From assembly GCA_951802195.1 (NCBI GenBank), contig OX637638.1, forward strand, positions 519,939-583,938: DNA of 64,000 nucleotides. Direction: 5' to 3'. Under the pieces are notes generated by a model. The model saw only the letters and a program-made list of their open reading frames with translations. It did not search any database and had not been told where the DNA came from. This DNA is from Tausonia pullulans. Taxonomy: Eukaryota > Basidiomycota > Tremellomycetes > Cystofilobasidiales > Mrakiaceae. Position 1 is the first letter of the stretch; each line of letters begins with the position of its first letter. This document shows, one piece after another, positions 54,660 through 64,000 of this stretch. The position numbers and the translations under genes were made by a program.

Positions 54660-56300
54660 TCACAACGACGCCAGAGGCAACGGGTTCTCAACCCAGTACA
54701 CCGCGCGGAGCATCGACACGAACACCCTCAACGAGAGCTCCAGCTGGGGTCCGTTGTAGGTCGAGCAGTAGCCCGACTGGTCTGAGTACTCGGGGTTGCA
54801 CGACCAGGGGTTGAGGAGCTTGACGATCCCAGGGTAGGGAGTGGACAGGTAGTCGATGCCGTAGGCGTGCAAGCCAATCATCTCGACCAGGTGGGAGCGA
54901 CCTTCGGAGTTGAGGTTGTCAAAGTCGATAACGGTGTACGAGACCTCTTGCTTCCACTGCGAGTTGGAGGCCGCCCAACCAGAGTCGCCAAGGAGGTGGA
55001 CAACCCCAAACTCGTCTTTTGGGCCCATCCCGTCGAGCGAAGTGGGGTAGGTGTCGACGGCGCAGATGATGTCGTCTCGGATGCAGCGGAGGAGAGCGAG
55101 GATGATGGGAGCGGTGGATTCCAGGTCCCTGAATATGCTGTTGGGCTGGCCACCTGTGAATGAGGCGAGGGCGACGTCGGGACGGATACCAGTGAGACCC
55201 AGGTAGCCGGTCCACCCTTTGTCCACGGTGCTCTGCGAACGCAGCTCCGGGTAGGCGTCAATGTACTTTGCAAAGGCCTTTTCGAGGAGGGGGACGAAGA
55301 ACACGTTGGTAGGAGGATAATCGCCGTTGGGACCGGGCTCGACGGCATCGAGGGTGGGTTGGAAGCCGATGTATCGACCGCAGGCTCCACTGGTGAGGGT
55401 AGGCAGGGTGTCGTCGATCAAGACGGTCGCCTCTTTGCCTGGATACTTGAAGTTGAAGGCGAGCTTGCGGATGAGCTTTCCGTCGGCGCCAATATCGACG
55501 ACGTTGTAGTCGATGGTCTCGACGAGGTACTTGGTCCAGCTTTCCGCTCCGATTCCTTGTGAGGCGAGCGACAGGATCGCGCTGCCCATCTGGGAGGGAC
55601 AAGGTCAGCTGACGGCCGTGATGCTTGTGGGAAACGGACTCACTCCACAATCACCAATGCTCCCCTGACGGACGTTGGCGGGAGTCAACCAGACGTAGCC
55701 CTCGAGCGCCCACAACCCTCCCTCGGCGGGAACAGACCCGTTGCCTCCACCCAGAACCGACTTGTACTCGTAGATGCACCCATCTTTCTCCGGGAACGAA
55801 GGCTGGCTCTCGGGATCGCTCAGCGCTCCGAGGTAGTCGGTGGTGCCCGTAAACGAAAAGGCGACGGTGGTGTCCTGCTGGACGTCGGGCGCGTTTTCGT
55901 AGGTTCCCGGACGGAAGAACTCGGTGGGGCCATTAGTGGTGGTGCCGACGCTCACGGAAGAGTTGTCGGGAGTGGAAACGACTTGGGAGACGTCGCCGTT
56001 GTCGGGGGAGCCCGAGGTGGTGTTGACCGGAACGACGATCTCTCCTCCGTCCGGGGTAGACACGGTGGTATTGTCCGACTCGGGAGTGGGCAAGGTGGTG
56101 TTTTGCAGGACGGGAGGGACGGCTTCGGTCGAGTTGAGGACGACATCGGGGAGCTGGACGGGAGTGGTGGTCTCGATGGTGCTGGGGGAGGTGCCCTTGT
56201 TGTCTGGAGAGGGGTAGTTGTTACGAGCTTTCCAGAGGGGAGAGGCCTGAGTGAATGTGCCCGAGAGGAGGATGGCGAGGGGCAAGGCGGTGAGGAGCAT
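54660..56300 (-). CDS. Secreted calpain-like cysteine protease
   Basis: Two exons, 56300-55644 and 55589-54660, 528 residues. The N-terminus MLLTALPLAILLSGTFTQAS is a signal peptide, followed by ~120 residues of Thr/Ser/Asn-rich linker with many N-glycosylation sequons. The peptidase C2 core shows PANVRQGSIGDC, where the Cys matches the calpain QG..GDC nucleophile (exon 1 ends GDCG, one residue after it), then SAILSLASQG. The His region is EMIGLHAYGIDYL and the Asn region KLLNPWS, so all three catalytic positions seem present. The residue after GDC is Gly where classical calpains have Trp. Calpains are usually cytosolic, so a signal peptide is unusual. Confidence 0.82.
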
Positions 56301-56540
56301 TGTGGGGGTGTGGGTGGGGTAAAGCCTGAAATAGGTGTTGGTTGGAGAGGAGATAGCGAGGTCAATAATGGGACGTGAACCTTTTACTCCTCCTCTCAGG
56401 TGCGACGAGGCTGTATGAGTGCGGTGCTGAACCCACTGACGCTGATCAGCTGCTCCGTATCAGACTCCCGCTGTGTGCCAAGTGATCAGCGGGACCGGAA
56501 CCTCGCCCGGCTGTGCGCAGGCAGCGGGAAGGGGAACGTT

Positions 56541-56651
56541 GTCAGGATCACGCTCCTGTTTCGCCATTGGCTACTTAGTCTCATGCGATTGGGTCCCCCG
56601 CGATCCGATCTAGGGCCTTTTACTAGGCCACGTGTCGAAATGGTTAAAGCA
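56541..56651 (+). repeat. 111-bp direct repeat, copy 1
   Basis: Begins GTCAGGATCACGC and ends GGTTAAAGCA. It matches 57730-57840 with roughly nine mismatches over 111 bp, no gaps seen. It is not related to the gypsy or copia LTRs in this window. Confidence 0.9.
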
Positions 56652-56941
56652 TGTCATCCATTCTTCAAAAACGTGGCCGTAATAGGGTTCATGCTTGGCA
56701 AGCTGCCGCACCCGCGGGGAAGTGGCTGCATCCGTTTATCTCTGCCCCGGTGTGCCGTTTTCGTCTTTTTTGGGCCTGTTTCAGAACGGTGACAGATATG
56801 GGCTTGGCGGGGGCGGAGGCGTAGTTGAGACACGCTGATCCCCCAGCGGGTGAAGGTGAAGACGTGCATGGCGGCCGAAGCGGAGACCATGCTGTCCGTT
56901 GATTCTCAACAATGGGAACTTGGGGTCTTTGGACAGGGCAA

Positions 56942-57250
56942 TCAAATGGACACGCCATTCCTGATTGACATCTGTGACATGGGAAATGCCGCCACATGAT
57001 TAACGGGGAAATCACCAAAGAAGGAACCTACGACCAACAGTGGTGGCAAACCGAGCAACAGCTTCTCGGGCCTGGCAAAGGCCACCGCACCGCTGCCCGT
57101 AGAAGTCGAAGTTGCAGTCGGTGCACTGCTGGTCCCAGTGACACTCGCGCTCAAGGGCGTGACGCTGACAGCGTCCGACAGGGTAGGGGTGGCATCGTCA
57201 TCGAGGCAGTGGCTGCGTCCTCACACGTAGTGATAGCTGATCCCCGAGCC
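56942..57250 (-). pseudogene. C-terminal remnant of a Ser/Thr-rich GPI-type protein
   Basis: Minus-strand frame reading TPTLSDAVSVTPLSASVTGT, SAPTATSTSTGSGAVAF then a hydrophobic stretch LLLGLPPLLVVGSFF. This is the shape of a GPI-anchor tail after a Ser/Thr stalk. It extends ~20 residues past the hydrophobic part, unusual for a GPI signal, so the 3' end may be damaged. No N-terminal exons were found. It lies between the two 111-bp repeats. Confidence 0.4.
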
Positions 57251-57451
57251 CAGGACTTTAGCATCAAGGTGGGGGTAGTAGGTTGCAGGGGACTCATTAG
57301 CAGCCCGATGAGTCGATGCTAGGGAGGAGGAGGAGGAGGGAAAGACGTGAGTTGCCGGGCGCGGTCAGTCATGTCAGTGGAAACACCGGTTGCAGGAGGA
57401 TGCAAGGCGTAGGCTAGAACACAAGTTCCGAGTGACATGCCTTCGAGGATA

Positions 57452-57493
57452 ACCTGGTTGTATGTTTCAAGGACCTGGTTGTATGTTTCAAGG
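57452..57493 (+). repeat. 21-bp tandem duplication
   Basis: Two identical 21-bp units, 57452-57472 and 57473-57493, each starting ACCTGGTTG. Intergenic. Confidence 0.95.
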
Positions 57494-57729
57494 ATAGTCG
57501 TAGTGGAAGGAAAATCTGGAGAGCGTTGGGACTTGTGTCGTTTGTTCGACGAGATGGTGGACGGCAGGAACAATGGCCTCGACAAAGACGGGCACGTGAA
57601 GTCTATCAACAACAGTAACGATGTAAATGATGGTCACGAACGAGATGGAAGAACAGATGTTAGAAGACGACGAGATGATGTTTCAAGCAACGTCAAAGCC
57701 AGAAACGAAACTGACAGCCGTTGCTCGAT

Positions 57730-57840
57730 GTCAGGATTACGCTCCTGTTTCGCCATTGGCTACTTAGTCTCATACAATTGGGTCATTCGCGATCCGATTT
57801 AGTGCCTTTTACTAGGACACGTGTCGAAATGGTTAAAGCA
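57730..57840 (+). repeat. 111-bp direct repeat, copy 2
   Basis: Begins GTCAGGATTACGC and ends GGTTAAAGCA; same orientation and length as 56541-56651. Confidence 0.9.
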
Positions 57841-58037
57841 AGAAAATCCCTTTCTCATACTCAACCCGTTTGACCAGAAAACGGGGGCTTGGCTGCCACA
57901 GTTTGGGTATCAAACTTAATTCGAGGGGCCCGGGTTGAGAAGGGGAGACCGCATGGTTCGATTCTCCTACGTTCAGCAGGCCGCCAAGCGACGAGGTTGA
58001 ACATGCACGCACGCATCCGCTGTCTTCTTTCCCCCTT

Positions 58038-58841
58038 ATGACATTCTCTTTCCACTTCGACATGCTTCTACCTTCCTTGTTCGTTCCCACTCTCGTGCTC
58101 TCCAACCTCGTCGCGGCCGCTCCTAGTGCTCTCGAGAAGAAGGCCGCCCACGGCCACGTCGAGTATGGTTCGTGTCCTGTTTCTTGTTGTGCAGCCTCCC
58201 CTGCCCTCGTAACAAGGCCCACTCACCCCCCTTGGAAAGTCCTAACCCTGTAGCTACGAGCCTGCCTGAGACAGTCGAGTACTGCCGTCCCTGCCAGATC
58301 GTGCTTCGCCTGTTGTTGAGCTGAGCTGAAGCGTGACTGCTCGAGTTGAGCTCAAATTCGTGTTCTGACCTTCGGTTCGCTCCACCTCGCAGAACTGGCA
58401 CGGCTGGGGTCCGATCAACATTACAGTCACCTGGCCCTCGCCCAGCGGCTGGTACGCGCCAGAAAACCCCATCGTACGTCCTCTTCCCATTAGCTCGCCG
58501 GCGGTGAAACACAGGCGGCAGCAGCAGCCATCTCACAGGTCACTGCTCTTGTGGGGTTTCAGGTCAAGTATATCGCAACCAACACGAACGAGACGTCGTT
58601 CAACTGGGTCGTCGACATGCCCGTCGGTAACAGGTACTGGGTCAGCTTGTTCGACGGTTCAGGCACGACGATGGCGTTCGGTCTGAGGACCGTGCCGCCG
58701 GCCAACTCGTCCTGCGACCAGTCGCTTCTTCAACAACCATTCGACGCCGCTTCGCTCAGCTCGGCCGCGGCCTCTGCGCTCGCACGCAAAATGGACTTGG
58801 CAATGCTCGTCAGCCTCGTGGGCCTCATTGTGCTGGCATAA
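58038..58841 (+). CDS. Small GPI-type secreted protein
   Basis: Cell-surface protein. Exons 58038-58167, 58275-58300, 58393-58473, 58563-58841; 171 residues, or 163 if the second ATG at 58062 (MLLPSLFVPTLVLSNLVAAA) is used, which gives the cleaner signal peptide. Mature part: EYCRPCQI, NWHGWGPINITVTWPSP, FNWVVDMPVGNRYWVSLFDG, TVPPANSSCDQSLLQQPF, then a hydrophobic C-terminus (LAMLVSLVGLIVLA) typical of GPI attachment. The layout, C..C near the start, a beta-rich domain, a Cys in SSC and a Ser/Ala stalk, is common in basidiomycete surface proteins of unknown function. It is a paralogue of the LTR-disrupted gene at 48453-49754, in opposite orientation. Confidence 0.82.
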
Positions 58842-58933
58842 ACGTGTCATTAGAAACGGGGATAATTAGACTGGTATTGTGCATAGACCCGACAGTAATT
58901 GCTCGCTAGATCTTGCCTCGCTGTGGACCCTAC

Positions 58934-60838
58934 TTAAGCCACCTTGATAAGTAGCTTTCCCACCGTCTGGCGGCCCGTCAGCTTCGCGTGCGCCTCCCGG
59001 AGACCGTCCGCAGTGAAAGGAGCCGTGTAAGAGATGAGAGGCTGGTGGGGCAAGGGGACCGGAGATCAGCAAGGTCCACTGCCTGCCAGCTTCGCAAACG
59101 AACCTTGACTGCCCCAGCCTTGACAAGGTCGAAGAGCTCTTTGACGTAGCCCTGGAACTCGGACTCCTGGAAACGTTGGGATGAAGAGTATCGGAGTTCT
59201 ATATGGTGCATGTATAGATCACCGACCCAGAGCAAAACGTACCTCGACAAAAAAGTTGCGAAGCGTGGGTCGCGTGACCTTCCAATCTGTGCGAGCAAAG
59301 AGGACCCACCTGCTTGTCAGACAAGACTTGGCGCCCTACCGGGACACGCGATGAAGGCCCTCGATCCGCAAGACTCACTTCCCTTGACCAACTTGACAGG
59401 CGAGAATTCGGGAGGAGGGCCGGAGGCACTGCCGAAAGTACTAAGAAAGAGTGAGGATCATAAGAATGCTGCACAAAGGAGCGAGGATCATGGATCGGAG
59501 CTCACACGATGGTCGCCTTGCGGGCGAGGAGCGCAAAGTTACCCTCCCAGGTAGCACGGCCAACACCGTCGAAGACCGCTGTCAAGAACAATGAGCGGGT
59601 CAACGTGGTACAGAGAGGAGGGGATGTGATTGAGTGGGCGATCGTTGATGGACACTACGCACCCTGGACGCCTTTGTTTTCGGTCAAGCGAAGGACCTAG
59701 CCAAACGTGAGGTTCAGGCAGTCAACGTTCGCTCGAGCGAACCGGACCAGTGACAGTCTTGTCGTACCGTGTCTCTGAGTTCATCCGCACTGCCGCCCAC
59801 AACGACCTCGTAGGCGCCATTCTTCTTCGCCAGCTCAGCCTTGTCGGCAGTGGATGTGGTGCCAATCACACGCACGCCCCTGCAGTCGTCGTTAGACCGG
59901 TGCTGGGGAGAGAGAGCGGTGAACTGAACTCACAAGTGCGAGGCGATCTGTAGCAGGGATTGGGAGTTTAAGTTCCTCGCATCAGAACAGGCACATCACG
60001 CCAACTACATCCAGCGAGACAAACAGATCACCGACCTGGCAAAGATTGATACCGACACCACCAGCAGCGGCATGGACGCTAAAAGGGGTAGTTCGTCCTC
60101 GCGTCAGGCGATCGCTTCGAAGCGAGATCACGAGGTAGAGCTCACACAATGGTATCTCCCCTTTGCACGGCATACGACTCGCGGAGCATGGTGAGCGCCG
60201 TAAGTCCCTGGACCAGGACGGCGGCCGCGTCCTCGTCCGTCATATCATCGGGGATGTACTGATGATCGAAGTGCGAAGAGCCCATGTCAAGTCGACTGGA
60301 GAAGTTACTAGCAGCGCTGGAAATGACTCACCGCCAGTGTAGACACGTTTGTCTTGACATATTCGGCATACGAGTCACCGTTAGGCACGGCGACACGTGA
60401 GCCGAGCTTGCATCGGTCTTTGACCGAGGGGTGCACTGCTACGACGACGCCAGCAGCCTCCTGGCCGAGGATGAAAGGGAACGTGGCAGGGTAGAGTCCT
60501 CCACGGAAGTAGATGTCGATACTATATAATAATTAAGAGGCCCTTGTCATGACTTGTAGAAAGTTGGGCATGACAGCGCTAGAGTGTAGAGCAACCCGAC
60601 GGACTAGTTGATACCTGCCACCGCGACCTTGACGAGGACCTCATTCTCGCTAAGGGTCGGAACGGGCACCTCATCGAGCTGGATGACTTCGGGTCCGCCT
60701 TGCTCCTTGATCTGTGGTTCATTGAAAAAGGTCAGCTAAGCACGTCTTTTCGTTGAGCGGAGTGACGGAGAGCCTGCGTTGGCTGGCGTAACGTACAAGC
60801 AGCGCGTTCATCGTCTTGGGGAGAGAGTCCGAGCTCAT
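58934..60838 (-). CDS. ZTA1: NADPH quinone oxidoreductase (zeta-crystallin type)
   Basis: Zinc-free medium-chain dehydrogenase that reduces quinones with NADPH. Starts MSSDSLPKTMNALL (60838), then IKEQGGPEVIQLDEVPVP, SENEVLVKVAVAGIN, YFRGGLYPATFPFILGQEAA (groES-like half), DDMTDEDAAAVLVQGLTAL and the nucleotide-binding HAAAGGVGINLCQ (AAGGVG turn). IASHLGVRVIGTTSTADKA, AVFDGVGRATWEGN, KLVKGS and the end GLREAHAKLTGRQTVGKLLI follow, stop at 58934. No catalytic zinc ligands (GHE) are present: the site reads GQE, as expected for this class. At least eight short introns. Confidence 0.92.
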
Positions 60839-61116
60839 GTTGGTGATTCGAAAAGAGAGGAAGAGGAGGGGTGAGCAGGTTCAAGTCGCGGATGGTGGGT
60901 CGGTAGAGAGGGCTGCTGATGTTGACGAAAGCAAGACGAGAGGGGGAGGAAAGGTGTATGTGTCGGAGATAACCGAACCCCTGATCTCGTTGAATGACGC
61001 GATTCCAACATACACTCGCGGAATGATGTGATTCCTACAGGCGCGACGCTGGCGACTGCTTGCTCAGCGTTGTCTTAACACGAATGCTCGCATAAGGAAC
61101 GACACTTGGCAACGAG
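60839..61116. promoter_or_regulatory. Upstream region of the oxidoreductase gene
   Basis: Presumed promoter of the minus-strand gene, running to an LTR fragment. No motif is assigned. Confidence 0.4.
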
Positions 61117-61403
61117 GTTCGTCATCTGCCCTACACTCTTTGCGTTCTCGCGCTTCTCATCCCCTCTCTTGTTCCTACCCCTGGTCCATAAAACCCTCAG
61201 TTCATCGTAGATTTTGTTCTGTACTCTGACTATCATTTGGACCCGACAAACCTGCCCAAGACCCTTAAGCGAGCCCGTGTCACCTCAGCCACTTCAGTTC
61301 CATTTCATCACCCGCCAACGCTCTCAGTGCAGTGCACTTCGTCGCCAACGTCCCTCTCCTCGCTCAACCCTCTCTGCCATTGACCCTTGGGCCAATCCTG
61401 ACA
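61117..61403 (+). mobile_element. Gypsy LTR fragment, subfamily B (3' part)
   Basis: Starts within CGTCATCTGCCCTACACTC and runs through the LTR core to the terminus GGGCCAATCCTGACA. The first ~170 bp are missing. Confidence 0.85.
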
Positions 61404-61556
61404 CCGGGCTAATAAGAGCAAAGATCTCTCCCAAAGGCCCACCTTGAATTCGGGGACGATGTGCGGCCAGCGCTAGGTCTTCACGGCGAACCTGCTCTTT
61501 TCGCGAAGCCGGGCACCGTAGTGGTGCAGCAGGAAAGTTCCAGGGATGCCGATGCA

Positions 61557-63753
61557 CTACAGCCCGGCGAGAACGGTTACGCCTCTTCCGATACCAACAC
61601 GGTCGAAAAGAGGTACGCCAGCATGGAGGAACGCGACGGCGACCTGGCGAAGAAGAAACAGCCGCAAACTCCTTAGCGCAGAACGGGGACGCGGTGAGAT
61701 TTTTGGTGAATGAGCTTACCGCTGACCGGAGGAAGTCATTCGCTGCAAGGAGTGATGCGGAGTATTGTTCGTAGCTGATGACGATGTAATAGAAGATGCA
61801 CTTGTAGGAAGTGATATCGGCTTCATGTTAGCGTCTGACACGAGCGCACGTCAGAGAGGCGAGGACGTACGTTCAGGCTAATGAAGTTGCTGGCTACAAA
61901 AATCGCAGCTCCTATCGTTGAGCCGATCCAGTGGACGTCGGCCCTAGAAGTCCAGGCTAAGGAGGTTCTCCCATCAGGGCAGAACGAGAATGGTGTGAGA
62001 AATGGGCGGCTCACCAAAGAGGAGGAGACCAATGGGGGCAGTGATTGCGCTGACGATGGCCGGCTGCAGCCTCTTTTCGTTCCCGATCCATCCTCGTCGG
62101 CGGGTGAGTGGGACCACGTATCCCATTTGGTAAACGAGATAGCTCGCGCACCCGACGAGGCTTCCGACCGCAACGCTGATGACTGCAGAACCAGCTGGTT
62201 TCAGCGAGTTGAACATGCCGGTGGGTGTGAAAGGTGGATGGACGCACATGCGAGACCTTCGCCGGTGATGGAGAAGCCGAAGATGTCCTTGTATGTGACG
62301 GGGAAGGCGTCGAAAAACGAGTAGTAGAAGGCATAGACCATGGCACTGTGTCGAGTATGCAAATAAGATCTTTAGGCAATAAGACGGCGCTGAAATTCGC
62401 AGGAGTCAGAAAGAGGGACGTACGTGTAAAGGTTGGCGTACGCGATCGACGGGTCCAAAACGGTGACCAAGAACGGCCGGAATATGGCGTTCTTCACCTG
62501 ATCAAGTTCTGACACACCGACGTGGTCGAGATCATGTTGGGTGATGAGGGAGTCGTCTCCTGTCATGACTCGAAAACGCTGCGCTCGCCGGTGCAGGATG
62601 TTTTCCGCCGACTGGTTGAATACGCTTCGTCAGCATAACGGCACACAACAGAGAAGTTCAAGGGCCAAACTTTACAGTTTCAGGCAGAACGAGGAAGAGG
62701 ACGAGGAGTATAAATCCCACGAGCCAGAGCAACTCCCACATCCCCCAACGCCAACCGTTCGCGGCGATGGCAAAGCTGCTTATGAGAGGACCGACGGCTG
62801 GTGAGATAAACGCCGGTAGGACCCAGAAGCAGAGCATTGCTGGAAGTTGGGCTTGCGTGTACTGGGTAACATAATCGGGTTGAAGACATAAGCTTTGGGC
62901 GCGCGACCTTGCACTTGACAGGGCAGTCGCAAAAGCTCACGATGTCAGCAAGGGATGCGCCGCCGGTAGCCATGACCGGTGCTGCTACGAAGCCAGTGAG
63001 AAAGCGCAGTACAACCAGCCCAACGAATCTGTCAGATCAAGGACAGCCAGAATGCGATCAGTATCTGCCGACGGAAACGATCGCCTGAACTGAAGCTTAC
63101 TGATTGCTGACGACGGAGTGAGAGTAACGCCGACTTGGAGGCCGACAAAGACGACCGTCGGTGCCCAGTCTGAAAGTTGAAAGGGTCCATATTCTGCCCG
63201 CTAGACCACCAAGGAGCACGAAAGAGGAAGAGGCTCTACACACAGAAGAGATTTCGGCCGTACGCCGGCACTTCACTAAGAGGGGAGAGGACCAAAGCCC
63301 CCAGACCGTATCCGAGCACGTCTTGTGGGGCGGTCAAAGCCGTCAGATCAGTCTCCTGAATCATCAAAAGGGGAATATCGCAGCTAGAACGCACACAGAG
63401 ACGTTGGGAGCGTGGCGATCTGGGTGCTGAGGCCGTACTCGGTCCGGAGGTCATCTATGCCGCTGGTCAGGAGAGACGAACCTATGTAGACCGTAAACTG
63501 AAAGGCGCCGATGATGACGGCGACCAGGAGCTTCTTCCCGCTGCTCCAGTTCCTTGGGTTGGCCACGTCATCTGGTCCGTACCCTAGGATCATGCCGCAA
63601 AATCAAGCAAAGTCAGCCTGAATAAGGGTGAGGGGGGACATCCAAACTGGGTGAAAGGGACGTACAAGTGATGATGGTGGAAAGCGCACGAGGTTTGACA
63701 GGCTCTCCTTCTAAGCAGCCGACAGCTTCGAGATCGCATGTCGTGTCTGGCTC
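61557..63753 (-). CDS. MFS transporter, 5' end runs into a minisatellite
   Basis: Major facilitator transporter of the fungal multidrug group. Exons read from the right: TCDLEAVGCLEGEPVKPRAL, then WYGPDDVANPRNWSSGKK (the family's conserved pre-TM1 motif), LLVAVIIGAFQFTVYIGSSL, FVGLVVLRFLTGFVAAPV-type helix 4 pieces near 63000, IGSTIGAAIFVASNFISLN, and the late helix FYYIVISYEQYSASLLAAND. The final exon gives FDRVGIGRGVTVLAGL and then TAG at 61557-61559. The same frame continues after it with CIGIPGTFLLHHYGARLREK to a second stop at 61473, so the TAG may be a premature stop. No ATG is found in frame before the 13-bp repeat array, which is open on this strand, so the start lies beyond the window or was lost. 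Confidence 0.8.
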
Positions 63754-64000
63754 GGTTGGGTCGGTAGGTAGGTTGGGTCGGTAGGTTGGGTCGGTAGGTT
63801 GGGTCGGTAGGTTGGGTCGGTAGGTTGGGTCGGTAGGTTGGGTCGGTAGGTTGGGTCGGTAGGTTGGGTCGGTAGGTTGGGTCGGTAGGTTGGGTCGGTA
63901 GGTTGGGTCGGTAGGTTGGGTCGGTAGGTTGGGTCGGTAGGTTGGGTCGGTAGGTTGGGTCGGTAGGTTGGGTCGGTAGGTTGGGTCGGTAGGTTGGGTC
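63754..64000. repeat. 13-bp minisatellite, about 19 copies, runs off the window
   Basis: Unit GGTTGGGTCGGTA. One unit at 63754-63766, four extra bases GGTA, then uninterrupted copies from 63771 to the last base (230 nt, about 17.7 units). On the minus strand the unit has no stop in any frame. It does not match a known fungal telomere repeat. Confidence 0.97.

Noticed and set aside
57940-57990. GGTTCGATTCTCC, resembling a tRNA B box/T-loop
   Set aside because: The flanking bases do not form a 5-bp T stem, and no acceptor or D-arm partner was found.
63754-64000. Telomere repeat
   Set aside because: The 13-bp unit GGTTGGGTCGGTA does not match TTAGGG-type or other fungal telomere units I know, and it adjoins a gene in frame. 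It is kept as a minisatellite.
63754-64000. CRISPR array
   Set aside because: The repeats are 13 bp, contiguous and lack spacers; the DNA is eukaryotic.

Overview
The window looks like nuclear DNA of a GC-rich, intron-dense basidiomycete, probably a yeast of the Pucciniomycotina. This placement is inferred from short GT-AG introns of about 40-100 nt, very small exons, fungal gene content (Kre2/Mnt1 mannosyltransferases, kinesin-1 with an IAK tail, GPI-type secreted proteins) and chromodomain Ty3 elements. No marker gene fixes the genus. All gene models were spliced by eye.

Bases 1-10.2 kb are a retrotransposon nest. A chromodomain Ty3/gypsy element, whose 5' end lies outside the window, carries gag, then a UGA-CUAG stop context, then a pol broken by one frameshift and two stop codons. 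A Ty1/copia element with two identical 176-bp LTRs and the target duplication GGCTC (4786-9489) sits inside the gypsy 3' LTR. A second LTR of a different subfamily follows directly.

Bases 10.7-39.8 kb are a compact gene block: ATX1 (-), a possible MIT-domain protein (-), an RRM protein with a mitochondrial-type N-terminus (-), proteasome subunit alpha1/SCL1 (+), two divergent KRE2/MNT1-type mannosyltransferases (-/+), TRM10 (-) and TFB5 (+) sharing a 139-bp promoter, a PUF protein (+), kinesin-1 (-) and an unidentified polytopic membrane protein (+). Several of these genes contain micro-exons of 6-18 nt.

Bases 40-64 kb are rearranged and rich in solo LTRs. They hold two MFS transporters (-), a polytopic membrane protein frameshifted by a 22-bp tandem duplication (+), an intact and an LTR-disrupted copy of a small GPI-type secreted protein, a large secreted protein whose stop codon is supplied by an LTR, a secreted calpain-like protease (-), a zeta-crystallin quinone oxidoreductase (-) and several LTR fragments. 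The window ends in a 13-bp minisatellite that stays open in frame with the 5' end of the last MFS gene.

The housekeeping genes work in copper delivery, proteolysis, tRNA methylation, TFIIH, mRNA control, vesicle transport and Golgi mannosylation. They form no obvious pathway cluster. I found no secondary-metabolite cluster, CRISPR array, or convincing tRNA or rRNA gene. The strongest unusual signals are the two recoding sites in the retroelements, the micro-exons, and the genes altered by solo LTRs.
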